Assembly: GCA_937931165.1 (NCBI GenBank)
Contig: CALHCI010000031.1
Coordinates: forward strand, 62,001-126,000
Length of the DNA: 64,000 nucleotides
Direction: 5' to 3'
Source: an uncultured Granulosicoccaceae bacterium
Lineage (GTDB): Bacteria; Pseudomonadota; Gammaproteobacteria; Granulosicoccales; Granulosicoccaceae
Position 1 is the stretch's first letter; each line of letters opens with the position of its first letter. Both the position numbers and the translations under genes were made by a program. This document shows, one piece after another, positions 46,250 to 54,559 of this stretch. Under the pieces are notes generated by a model that was not told the DNA's origin, did no database searches, and worked only from the letters and a program-made list of their open reading frames with translations.

Positions 46250-46283
46250 GCCGCGCGGAGTCTTCCGCGCGGCGTTTTGTTTT
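46250..46283 (+). terminator. Terminator behind the TRAP binding-protein gene
   Basis: GCCGCGCGGA (46250-46259) pairs perfectly with TCCGCGCGGC (46264-46273) over a GTCT loop, followed by GTTTTGTTTT. It lies 28 bases before the DctQ gene and probably allows only partial read-through. Confidence 0.88.
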
Positions 46284-46310
46284 CACCCATTCTAAAAAAG
46301 AGCTAGCAGG

Positions 46311-47306
46311 ATGGAAAACGCCTCTCCCGAAGCACTTAATGTCAGTGCGACCAAAGCAGATACGCTTAGTCGTTTGTTTAGTTGGGCAATGTTAGCCTTC
46401 CTGGTGGCTTATCTGCTAAACAACACGTTGGTACATGCGGCAAAATGGCCGGGTGTCGCAAAACTGTTTTCATCCGAAGGAGGCTGGCAAGCGTGGGCAC
46501 AACTGCTGATCTATGCAGCAGCACTGGGCATTGCATGGCTTTACGTCACCAGGCGACAGCGCGGCATCAGAGAAGACGCCACCACTATTACTGCCATTAA
46601 CACCTATCTGGTCAGATCATTATTCTGGGCAGTACTATTTATCGGTCTTGCCGATATGGCAATTTCATTTTTACGCGTCGAAGGTTTGTTACCACACGTG
46701 GTGAGTGAGCAAATGGCTAAAGACCTTGGCAGATCGCACTACCGCGGGCCAACGGTTCACCTACCGCTACTTTTACTCGGTTTTATATTTGGTGCATTCA
46801 CCCGCACACTCGGATTTCACTGGCTGGCAATACTGATTGTTATTGCAGAACTCGCCATCGTTATCACCCGTTTTATATTCAGTTACGAACAGGCCTTTAT
46901 GGGTGATCTTGTTCGCTTCTGGTACGCCGCTCTGTTTCTATTTGCCAGCGCTTATACGCTGTTGCAGGAAGGCCATGTTCGCGTCGATGTTTTCTACTCC
47001 GGCATGAAAGAACGCAGCAAAGGATTTGTTAACGCCTTCGGTGCTATCGCTTTTGGTATTACCCTGTGCTGGACCATTATCATTATCGGACTGGGCGGCA
47101 AGTCAGCCATTATCTACGGGCCGCTGGCAAACTACGAAGTCTCACAATCCGGCTTCGGTATGTATACCAAGTACTTAATGGCAGGCTTTCTGGGCGTGTT
47201 TGCCATCACTATGTTGTTGCAGTTCATTGCACAGTTTTTAGAGTCCTGTGCAGATTACCGTCGATTACCCGGTGCGAGAAAAGTCGCTACCGAAATAGCG
47301 CACTAG
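46311..47306 (+). CDS. TRAP transporter small permease (DctQ), extended type
   Basis: This 331-residue membrane protein has about eight predicted helices, about twice the usual DctQ size of 160-190 residues. The C-terminal half carries the DctQ pattern (AFLFASAYTLLQEGHVRVDVFY-like region near 200-225). The N-terminal half (1-175) adds three or four helices and resembles the extended small subunits of mannitol-type TRAP systems. DctQ helps assemble the transporter with DctM. It ends 13 bases before the DctM gene. Confidence 0.88.
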   Translation: MENASPEALNVSATKADTLSRLFSWAMLAFLVAYLLNNTLVHAAKWPGVAKLFSSEGGWQAWAQLLIYAAALGIAWLYVTRRQRGIREDATTITAINTYLVRSLFWAVLFIGLADMAISFLRVEGLLPHVVSEQMAKDLGRSHYRGPTVHLPLLLLGFIFGAFTRTLGFHWLAILIVIAELAIVITRFIFSYEQAFMGDLVRFWYAALFLFASAYTLLQEGHVRVDVFYSGMKERSKGFVNAFGAIAFGITLCWTIIIIGLGGKSAIIYGPLANYEVSQSGFGMYTKYLMAGFLGVFAITMLLQFIAQFLESCADYRRLPGARKVATEIAH

Positions 47307-47319
47307 GCAGGAGATACTC

Positions 47320-49980
47320 GTGGAACTGATCTTTCTGGCGCTGTTATTAATTATTCTGGCACTCGCACTGGGTTCCGGTTATCCGGTTGCATTTGCGCTG
47401 CCGGGTGCTGCAATCCTCACTATTGCTATTGCCGCTGCCTGTGGCTTTATCTTCGCCGGCGGCGATGTTGATGCGTACTTTGCGCAAGGGGGGCCGAGTG
47501 AATGGCTCTCTGCCGGTGTCACCAATCTGCGCGGTATTTACTGGGAGGTAGAACGCGATACGCTAATTGCTATTCCGCTGTTTATTTTTATGGGCATCAT
47601 GCTGCAGCGCTCAAAGATTGCCGAAGACCTGCTGATGACGATGGCGAAACTGTTTGGTCCGGTACCAGGCGGCCTGGGGATTTCCGTGGTATTTGTCGGT
47701 GCGTTACTGGCAGCCACTACCGGTATTGTCGGGGCTACCGTGGTTGCGATGGGTTTGATTTCACTGCCCGTTATGCTGCGCAACAACTATTCGCCTTCAT
47801 TGGCCACCGGCACTATTGCCGCATCAGGCACGCTGGGGCAGATAATACCGCCATCAATCGTACTGATTATTCTTGCCGACCAACTTGCCAGTGCCACCGA
47901 TCAGGCCAGTACTGCACGTAAAGCGTTATACAAGGTGTCTACCGGTGAAATCAGCATGCCGTCGGAATTTGACGTCAGCTCCACCAGTGCCGGTGAAATG
48001 TTCCTCGGCGCTTTTGTACCCGGTCTGGTGCTGGTAGGTTTGTACATGCTGTACATTCTGGTTTTCGCGTTAATTCGACCCAAAAGCGCACCTGCAGTAC
48101 ACAACGAAAGCGGCTACGACAAAGCATTTCTCGGTCAGGTATTCGCGACGCTGGTACCGCCACTGACGCTTATTTTCCTGGTACTTGGTTCAATCATCAG
48201 CGGTATTGCTACCGTGAACCAGGCGGGTGCCATCGGTGCTGCCGGTGCGTTGTTAATGGCCGGTTATCGACTTAAACGTGGTGGTCGCGGTCAGTACCTG
48301 CCTGCCATACTCGCGACCATTTCACTGATCGGTATCGGCATTATTCTGATGATGTTCGACAACAACATTAAAGACATTAAAACCGATCACGATCGCCTCG
48401 GTATTACGCTGTCAATCATCGCTGTTTCCGGACTGTTAATCTCCTTAATCTGGAGCGGTATACGCGTCATGCGTATTGACAACACGCTGTACGAAGTGAT
48501 GATCGAAACCGCCAAGACCACCTCACTGGTATTTATCATTCTGTTAGGTGCAGCCGTTCTAACTGCCGCTTTCCGCGCCTTCGGTGGTGAAGAACTGGTT
48601 AGAGACTACTTAAACGCCCTGCCCGGTGGTTTCTGGACCAAGTTTATTATAGTAATGGCAGTGATTTTTGTACTTGGGTTCTTTCTCGATTTTATCGAGA
48701 TTGCTGTAGTTGTGGTACCGATTGTCGCACCCATACTGCTTGCCGACCCATCTGCCAACATTACCGCAGTTTGGCTTGGTGTCATGATCGGACTGAACAT
48801 TCAGACATCATTCCTGACACCACCATTTGGTTTTGCACTGTTCTACATGCGCGGCGTTGCACCGGCGGCAGTTAAAACCATTCAAATGTATAAAGGGGTG
48901 ATCGCCTTTATCATGCTGCAAATTATTGCACTTGGTATTGTCGGCTACTATCCACAACTGGTTAACTACCTGCCAAAGCGATTGCAGCTCACTGCAGAAA
49001 CCGCTCCGCCGCCACGTAACCCTAAGCTGCAGCACTGTGTTGAACAATACGTTACCGGGCAATTTGCCGACAACGGATCACAACTTCGTGATGCGATCAG
49101 TACAGCACGTGGTCTTGACTACAGCATTCTGCCATCCAAGCTTGCAAAGTCGGTAGAAGGTAGTTTTGACGAAGCCGAAAAGACATTCGACCTGCTGGCT
49201 CAGTCAAACGAAGCAGCCGTTAATATTGACACCGCTTCAGATGGCTTCAGGCCGCTACACGAAACCGTTCGCGACATCAGAACCGCTGCCAATCAATATG
49301 ACAATGAAATCAAAGAACTCAGTACCGAGCTCAGAAGGCTGCCGGACGATGCCACCGACGCTACCCGTGACAAGCTGCAATCGCATATCGAGGAACTGAC
49401 ACAGGCAAAGGCCGACGTAGAAGCGACAGTACCGGATAACTGGGATCAGGCCAGAGCCGACTTCACCGCACTGCAACAGCAAGAACGCGACCTGCGAACC
49501 CGGTATCGCAGAACAGCTGATAAAGGTTACTCACCCATTGCCGAGCTTCAGGCAACCCTCGCCAGTACCGAGGCGCTGAGAGCAATGGACGGAGAAATCG
49601 CTTCGTTGATCGAGCATGTTAAAAACAATCAGCCGGAAGACTCTATTGATATCCTGACCGCCGCCAGCAAGCAGTTTGGTGATGTTGAAGGTGCCTCCGA
49701 TATCAAAAGTGAAATTTCAAAAGCGCGTAAAGCTGTCAAAGCCAAAAAGCCAAGTGTTGAGAAAGCACTTAAGGCACTCGACAAGGCACAGATCGAGTAC
49801 GACGAACAGATGCAATGGCGTGATGCTGCGGCAAACTCCCTGGCTGCACCAGTCGCGGAATATGAATCGACAATCCGCTCTACCATTGGCATCAGGCAGC
49901 AAACCCGCCTCAGCAAAGATCAGGCACTTTATGTTGCAGCCTGTGATGCCGATCACCGGGATATCTCACTCAACTTTTAG
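47320..49980 (+). CDS. TRAP transporter large permease (DctM) with C-terminal coiled-coil extension
   Basis: This 886-residue protein starts with GTG, preceded by AGGAG six bases upstream. Residues 1 to about 555 hold the ion/solute-transporting DctM domain with about 14-16 helices (IAIPLFIFMGIMLQRSKIAEDL, ASGTLGQIIPPSIVLIILADQ, LTPPFGFALFYMRGV). From about residue 560 to the end there is an unexpected region of about 325 residues, highly charged and helical, rich in Ala, Asp and Glu with heptad-like runs (NEIKELSTELRRL, KAVKAKKPSVEKALKALDK). DctM proteins are normally about 430 residues, or about 600 with a middle insertion. No recognised domain fits the extension. It is in frame, without a stop, and probably cytoplasmic or periplasmic depending on topology. 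Confidence 0.88.
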   Translation: MELIFLALLLIILALALGSGYPVAFALPGAAILTIAIAAACGFIFAGGDVDAYFAQGGPSEWLSAGVTNLRGIYWEVERDTLIAIPLFIFMGIMLQRSKIAEDLLMTMAKLFGPVPGGLGISVVFVGALLAATTGIVGATVVAMGLISLPVMLRNNYSPSLATGTIAASGTLGQIIPPSIVLIILADQLASATDQASTARKALYKVSTGEISMPSEFDVSSTSAGEMFLGAFVPGLVLVGLYMLYILVFALIRPKSAPAVHNESGYDKAFLGQVFATLVPPLTLIFLVLGSIISGIATVNQAGAIGAAGALLMAGYRLKRGGRGQYLPAILATISLIGIGIILMMFDNNIKDIKTDHDRLGITLSIIAVSGLLISLIWSGIRVMRIDNTLYEVMIETAKTTSLVFIILLGAAVLTAAFRAFGGEELVRDYLNALPGGFWTKFIIVMAVIFVLGFFLDFIEIAVVVVPIVAPILLADPSANITAVWLGVMIGLNIQTSFLTPPFGFALFYMRGVAPAAVKTIQMYKGVIAFIMLQIIALGIVGYYPQLVNYLPKRLQLTAETAPPPRNPKLQHCVEQYVTGQFADNGSQLRDAISTARGLDYSILPSKLAKSVEGSFDEAEKTFDLLAQSNEAAVNIDTASDGFRPLHETVRDIRTAANQYDNEIKELSTELRRLPDDATDATRDKLQSHIEELTQAKADVEATVPDNWDQARADFTALQQQERDLRTRYRRTADKGYSPIAELQATLASTEALRAMDGEIASLIEHVKNNQPEDSIDILTAASKQFGDVEGASDIKSEISKARKAVKAKKPSVEKALKALDKAQIEYDEQMQWRDAAANSLAAPVAEYESTIRSTIGIRQQTRLSKDQALYVAACDADHRDISLNF

Positions 49981-49997
49981 CAAAATCGACAGTCCAT

Positions 49998-50019
49998 GCG
50001 GCGGCGGGCAAACCGCCGC
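49998..50019 (+). terminator. GC-rich hairpin behind the TRAP operon, in the 49981-50335 gap
   Basis: GCGGCGG (50001-50007) pairs with CCGCCGC (50013-50019) over GCAAA. No T-run follows, so it is a weak terminator. The remaining 300 bases to the DUF4159 gene show nothing recognisable. Confidence 0.45.
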
Positions 50020-50335
50020 TGCATCTTCACCGTACAATAACGAGCGAGTTACCAGCGGTGAGCAGAATGTCCTGGCTACCTGTGAAGTCTGATAAGCACT
50101 GAAACAGGTAATGCCAACATGCTTGAATAAACCGCCAATCCTGCGGAATCACGCGCATGTCTGGTAAATCGACTCGAATCTTGCACATCAACAAACACCA
50201 CACGAGAACGGCGCGTCAATACAGCGTCGCCAGCCGATCAAAATGCTATTTTGCAATGCAACTATCGACGGTGTAACACCACTAAACCGTGTGCTGCCTA
50301 CAATACGCAAGTCGCGCCCGGACACAGGCTGTTTT

Positions 50336-51193
50336 ATGAAAAATAAAATCGTATCAACAATCGCAACAGCGCTGCTAGGACTGCTGGTGAGCAATAATGC
50401 AGCTGCACAACAAGGGATCTGCGTTGCTCCGCAAAGACCAGTGTGCCCGCTGGTTGTCTCAGCCGTACCACAACACGAATTTACGTTTTCACGACTGATC
50501 TTTGCTGACAATCCGATTGCCGTTCACGAACTCGGAGATTACGTCGGGTTTCCACACTGGCAGGCAGACTGTTCCGACTCGGACCCGCACTTTATTTCAG
50601 CACTAAAGCGTATGACACGCATTGAAACCAACGACACATCGCAAAGTATTTCACTGATGGACAGCGCCATTTATGATTACCCGGCGTTGTATATGGTCGA
50701 AGCAGGTTTCGCATCGTTCACCGAATTTGAAGCGATCAGGCTGCGCGAATATCTGTTACGTGGTGGCTTTCTGCTGGTTGATGATTTCCACGGCGGTTAC
50801 CAGTGGGACAAATTTCTGGAATGGATGGGTAAAATCTTTCCCGACCGCGAAGTGGTAGATATCCCCAAAGACCACGAAGTCTTCCATGTACACTTTGATA
50901 TCGAAAACTTCGTACAGATACCCGGGCTGCGCGCACTGTGCTTAAACAACGGCGCTACGTGGGAACGTCCAATGACAAAATCAAGCGGTGTTATCGAAAG
51001 CAACCTGTCACGACAAGAACCCGCCTGGCGCGCCATACTGGATGACGAAGGCCGGGTGATGGTGATGATTAACTGGAACGTTGATCTCGGTGATGCGTGG
51101 GAACATGCAGACATGGAAGAGTACGCTTCAGAGTACACCTCCACCGCTTACCGCCTTGGCGTTAACTATATGATTTACAGCATGACGCATTAG
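50336..51193 (+). CDS. Secreted DUF4159 protein
   Basis: This protein of 285 residues has a signal peptide (about 1-24, ending NNAAAQ). The DUF4159 domain follows, with TFSRLIFAD (about 47-55), YPALYMVEAGFASFTEFEAIRLREYLLRG (about 120-148) and a GGFLLVDDFHG motif. Near the end it has INWNVDLGDAWEHAD. DUF4159 proteins usually go with MoxR/DUF58/BatA-type operons, but here it is alone, about 15 kb from the moxR set. ATG at 50336 fits the signal peptide; a longer in-frame start at 50243 does not. Function is unknown. Confidence 0.85.
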   Translation: MKNKIVSTIATALLGLLVSNNAAAQQGICVAPQRPVCPLVVSAVPQHEFTFSRLIFADNPIAVHELGDYVGFPHWQADCSDSDPHFISALKRMTRIETNDTSQSISLMDSAIYDYPALYMVEAGFASFTEFEAIRLREYLLRGGFLLVDDFHGGYQWDKFLEWMGKIFPDREVVDIPKDHEVFHVHFDIENFVQIPGLRALCLNNGATWERPMTKSSGVIESNLSRQEPAWRAILDDEGRVMVMINWNVDLGDAWEHADMEEYASEYTSTAYRLGVNYMIYSMTH

Positions 51194-51230
51194 GCAATAT
51201 AAAGATTGCGCTAAAAGCTCATAACCACTC

Positions 51231-51272
51231 ACCCTCCGTCCGGGAGGGTCAGCTCTAAGCGCTGGGGAGGGT
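51231..51272. repeat. REP-like palindromic element
   Basis: ACCCTCC (51231-51237) pairs with GGGAGGGT (51242-51249) over GTCC. About 15 bases later a second GGGGAGGGT arm (51264-51272) follows. The layout resembles a short dispersed palindromic repeat between genes; the copy number in the genome cannot be seen from one window. Confidence 0.45.
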
Positions 51273-51315
51273 AATAAAATCCCGCTCGCACCCTCTAAAA
51301 CTCCACTACCAACAA

Positions 51316-52281
51316 CTATCCCCTACGTTTTTCAGTACGCTTCTCTAACAACGCCACCCGCGCTTCCTCACCCATATGCGTCTCCCCGCGTTCCCGCGCC
51401 AGCTGCATTTGCTTTTCCCGCTCAAGAAAACGCTGCCGCCGCTCATCACTGACTTTGTCAAAACACCGCGGGCAACTCGCCCCTGGAATATAATGTTCAC
51501 TGTTCTTGTCCTCTTCAGTGATCGGATAGCGACAGGCATGGCACTGATCGTAACTGCCTTTTTCAAGACTATGGTTTACCGTGACACGTTCATCAAACAC
51601 AAAACATTCACCACGCCACAGAGAATCGGCTTCCGGCACCTTTTCCAGGTACTTCAGAATACCGCCTTTCAGGTGGTAAACCTCTTCAAAACCCTGCTCT
51701 TTTAAATACGCGGTCGATTTCTCACATCGAATACCGCCAGTGCAGAACATCGCTACTTTTTTCTTTTTGTTGTTCTCATCAGGCAATAACGCCGACTTTA
51801 CATAAGCGGGAAACTCTCTAAAACTTTCGGTATTCGGATTGAGCGCATTTTCAAACGTACCTACTTCGCACTCATAGTCATTGCGGGTATCAACCACCAG
51901 TACATCCGGATCACTGATTAAATCATTCCATTGTTCGGGCTCAACATAAGTACCCGCCGAGAGCGTTGGGTCAATCCCTTCAACCCCCATGGTAACAATC
52001 TCTTTTTTAAGCTTTACTCGCGATCGTTTAAACGGTGATTCTTTGTGGATGGATTCTTTGCATTCGAGATCAGTGAACTCGGGTTGCCCGCGTAGCCAGT
52101 CCAGTACAACATCTGTCGCAATACGTGGCCCTGCAATGGTACCGTTAATGCCTTCACTGGCGAGAAGCAGCGTGCCGCGCACACGATTTTCAAGCATCAG
52201 ATTAAGCAATGGCTCACGAAGGCGTTGAAAATTCTCGACGCGCACAAATTTGTACAGTGCGCAAACAATGACTGGTTGCAT
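51316..52281 (-). CDS. trhO: tRNA uridine(34) hydroxylase TrhO (YceA)
   Basis: This protein of 321 residues hydroxylates uridine 34 of tRNAs on the way to 5-methoxyuridine or cmo5U. It has the UPF0176 N-terminal domain ([18 protein letters not shown]), then a rhodanese domain with the active-site loop [11 protein letters not shown] (about 177-187). A zinc-finger-like tail follows with CHACRYPI and CPRCFDK cysteine pairs. ATG at 52281 has GGAG six bases upstream; a TTG four codons earlier is less likely. The charged C-terminal tail (KRTEKRRG) is typical of the longer YceA proteins. Confidence 0.94.
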   Translation of the reverse strand: MQPVIVCALYKFVRVENFQRLREPLLNLMLENRVRGTLLLASEGINGTIAGPRIATDVVLDWLRGQPEFTDLECKESIHKESPFKRSRVKLKKEIVTMGVEGIDPTLSAGTYVEPEQWNDLISDPDVLVVDTRNDYECEVGTFENALNPNTESFREFPAYVKSALLPDENNKKKKVAMFCTGGIRCEKSTAYLKEQGFEEVYHLKGGILKYLEKVPEADSLWRGECFVFDERVTVNHSLEKGSYDQCHACRYPITEEDKNSEHYIPGASCPRCFDKVSDERRQRFLEREKQMQLARERGETHMGEEARVALLEKRTEKRRG

Positions 52282-52420
52282 CTGTGTCTCCAACTGGCCG
52301 GAACGTAAATCCGGTGCTGAGTTAAATCACTATTGTATTTAACAAGGCCGGCAACGCAAGCAGACCAGTCAAAACATGGAACGGCTGTACACTACTGAAG
52401 CCAAACGCAGTGACCGGTCG

Positions 52421-53074
52421 TCAGACGGATCGCAGCTCATCAAAATTGATCATCACATGCTGCTGATAAGCAGGCATCGCGCACAGGGTTTGGTAATACC
52501 GACTGACATTGGTCAACGACCGCCGATCTATTTCCAAAGCAAAGTAGCGATACAGAATATGACCGAACTGAATGTCCGCCAGCGTCAGATCATCTCCAAC
52601 CAGATAGGTATGATTTGCCAGCCGGCTGTCAGCGATAGCCAGTTTGTTTTCAAATAATGTAATCGACTTTTTAAGCTGTTCCCGGTCCAGCCCACTTGCA
52701 GGCGAACGCACCACCGGCCAGAAGATCGGGCCGTTAAAATTCGTCTGTACCGAAACCTTACCCCACTCTGCCCAGCGATCTACATTGGCTCGCCGCAGCA
52801 GATCAGAGGGCCAGAAAGGGTCTTCGCCATAAGCACTGGCCAGATACCGAACGATGGCACCTGACTCCCAGAGTGGTTCAGTGTTATCACCTGCCAGACC
52901 ATCAACTATTGTCGGCACCGTACCATTCGGATTCATCGACAGATAATCATCAGTATTGTTAACACCATACATTAATCCGGCATCGAAGCGTTCAAACGGC
53001 AAATCCAGCTCCGCAAGACACCACATCACACACTGCACATTTGCCGAGCTCGCCCTGCCCCAAACTTTAATCAT
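52421..53074 (-). CDS. Glutathione S-transferase family protein
   Basis: This 217-residue protein has an N-terminal thioredoxin-fold domain (MIKVWGRASSANVQCVMWCLAEL, 1-23) with a serine (S9/S10) in the glutathione site and the cis-proline motif NGTVPTIV (about 50-57). An all-helical C-terminal domain follows, including the N-capping YLVGDDLTLADIQFG (about 152-166). It starts 26 bases after the DddP gene ends, so the two are probably cotranscribed. A detoxification role for DMSP-derived acrylate is an attractive but unproven guess. The specific substrate is unknown. Confidence 0.9.
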   Translation of the reverse strand: MIKVWGRASSANVQCVMWCLAELDLPFERFDAGLMYGVNNTDDYLSMNPNGTVPTIVDGLAGDNTEPLWESGAIVRYLASAYGEDPFWPSDLLRRANVDRWAEWGKVSVQTNFNGPIFWPVVRSPASGLDREQLKKSITLFENKLAIADSRLANHTYLVGDDLTLADIQFGHILYRYFALEIDRRSLTNVSRYYQTLCAMPAYQQHVMINFDELRSV

Positions 53075-53100
53075 TTTTTCACCATATTCTGGTTAAAGAA

Positions 53101-54408
53101 TTAACATGTCAGCCGTTCATCAAACGGACAAAGCGTGAGGTTTTCAACACCACTGTCGGTAATCAATACCTGATCTTCAAGTTTAACCCCGTCATAGCCA
53201 CCCACCGCACCCACGTAAGCCTCGACACACAGCATCATACCGGGCTCAAGCACCCCATCGTAACCTCGCTCTTCATAGTCAACGGCGTACTTGATTGATG
53301 GCCACTCATCACACAAGCCCACACCGTGATACTTTGAGCCATAGCGCTGCGGCATAAACTCCTCCGGCAGCTGATGTCCGAGCGTAGTCAGCTCCTGAAA
53401 GCCTAATCCGGGTTTTAATATTTCCGTGTTCTCTCTGATGTGATCATAGGCAACCTTGTGTAACCTGCGTTGTTCTGCGGTCGGCTCACCATCACCGATA
53501 AACCACGTACGTGAAATATCCGCACACATGCCATAGCAACCAATCAGGTCCGTATCAAAGGCCAGCAGTTCGTTGTTCTGAATCACTCGCGGCCCACACT
53601 CCTGAAACCACGGGTTGGTCCTCGCACCACTGGATAGAATTCGCGTCTCAATCCACTCACCGCCACGGCGGATATTCTCTTTATGCAACTCTGCCCAAAC
53701 ATCGTTCTCTGTCATACCGGGTACGGTACGCTCACGCATCATTGCCACGGATTGTTCACAGGCATGCATCGCACAACGCATCGCTTTTATTTCTTCGTTA
53801 CCTTTTATCGCACGTGTCCGTTCAGTGACTTCTTCACCGTCACAGACTTCAATACCACAGGCCTGCAACGCGTGCAGACCACTGATCTGAATTTTATCCA
53901 CTGCCAGGCGACGATTAGAACCCACGTGCTCACGAAGCAGTTCATCAATGGTGCCTGCAAACAGCGCTGCTTTTTCTTCAGTGCGGTTACCTGTTGCAAA
54001 ATAGAAGAACGAACCGCCACCACGTACCTCACTGATTAGCGGATTAAAGTGCGACATATACTCCAGCGCACCATATTCCCAAAGCACCATATGGCCATTA
54101 GCCAGCAACAGACAAGCACGACAAGGGTTATGCGCACACCACAACTGCATGTTAGTGGTATCCGTGGCATAGCGCACATTGAGCGGGTCATACATCAGCA
54201 ACCCGGCCAGATCCCGCGCTACAATGGCATCCGTCAGTCGGCGCCAGCGATGCTCCCGCATCATTGGCAAGTCCGGACACTCAAGGCCCGCAGCACGCCA
54301 CTCATCGAAGGCAAGCGGCGTCGGCCCGATCTCGACGCGGTCGTTATCGTCCGGTGTGTTATCCGGTCGAACTCCAGGGACTATTTTGGGTGAGAAACGG
54401 TGTGACAT
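53101..54408 (-). CDS. dddP: DMSP lyase DddP (M24 metallopeptidase fold)
   Basis: This 435-residue enzyme cleaves dimethylsulfoniopropionate to dimethyl sulfide and acrylate. It has the M24 pita-bread fold but the DddP residue set: D285, D287, D297, H361, E396 and E411 as metal ligands and D367 as likely base. These correspond to D295, D297, D307, H371, E406, E421 and D377 as I recall them for DddP of Ruegeria, a constant offset of ten. The N-terminal pattern (DNDRVEIGPTPLAF, MYDPLNVRYATDTTNMQLW) also matches DddP, unlike ordinary Xaa-Pro peptidases. GGAGG lies five bases before the ATG. It forms a small unit with the GST gene. Confidence 0.9.
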   Translation of the reverse strand: MSHRFSPKIVPGVRPDNTPDDNDRVEIGPTPLAFDEWRAAGLECPDLPMMREHRWRRLTDAIVARDLAGLLMYDPLNVRYATDTTNMQLWCAHNPCRACLLLANGHMVLWEYGALEYMSHFNPLISEVRGGGSFFYFATGNRTEEKAALFAGTIDELLREHVGSNRRLAVDKIQISGLHALQACGIEVCDGEEVTERTRAIKGNEEIKAMRCAMHACEQSVAMMRERTVPGMTENDVWAELHKENIRRGGEWIETRILSSGARTNPWFQECGPRVIQNNELLAFDTDLIGCYGMCADISRTWFIGDGEPTAEQRRLHKVAYDHIRENTEILKPGLGFQELTTLGHQLPEEFMPQRYGSKYHGVGLCDEWPSIKYAVDYEERGYDGVLEPGMMLCVEAYVGAVGGYDGVKLEDQVLITDSGVENLTLCPFDERLTC

Positions 54409-54559
54409 TAAGACCTCCGGTTCACTGCACTACATAGAAAATCGCAGATAAATGCAAGCAATAGAAGCCTGCCACCGGTTTGATCTATGGTGATTGCACC
54501 ACTAATTGATCGTCTTCACATCCGCTGATATGTTCACTAATTTGCAGCGAATGAAATAC

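Noticed and set aside
53101-54408. Calling this gene a plain Xaa-Pro aminopeptidase
   Set aside because: The N-terminal pattern and spacing of all metal ligands fit DddP and not the peptidases.
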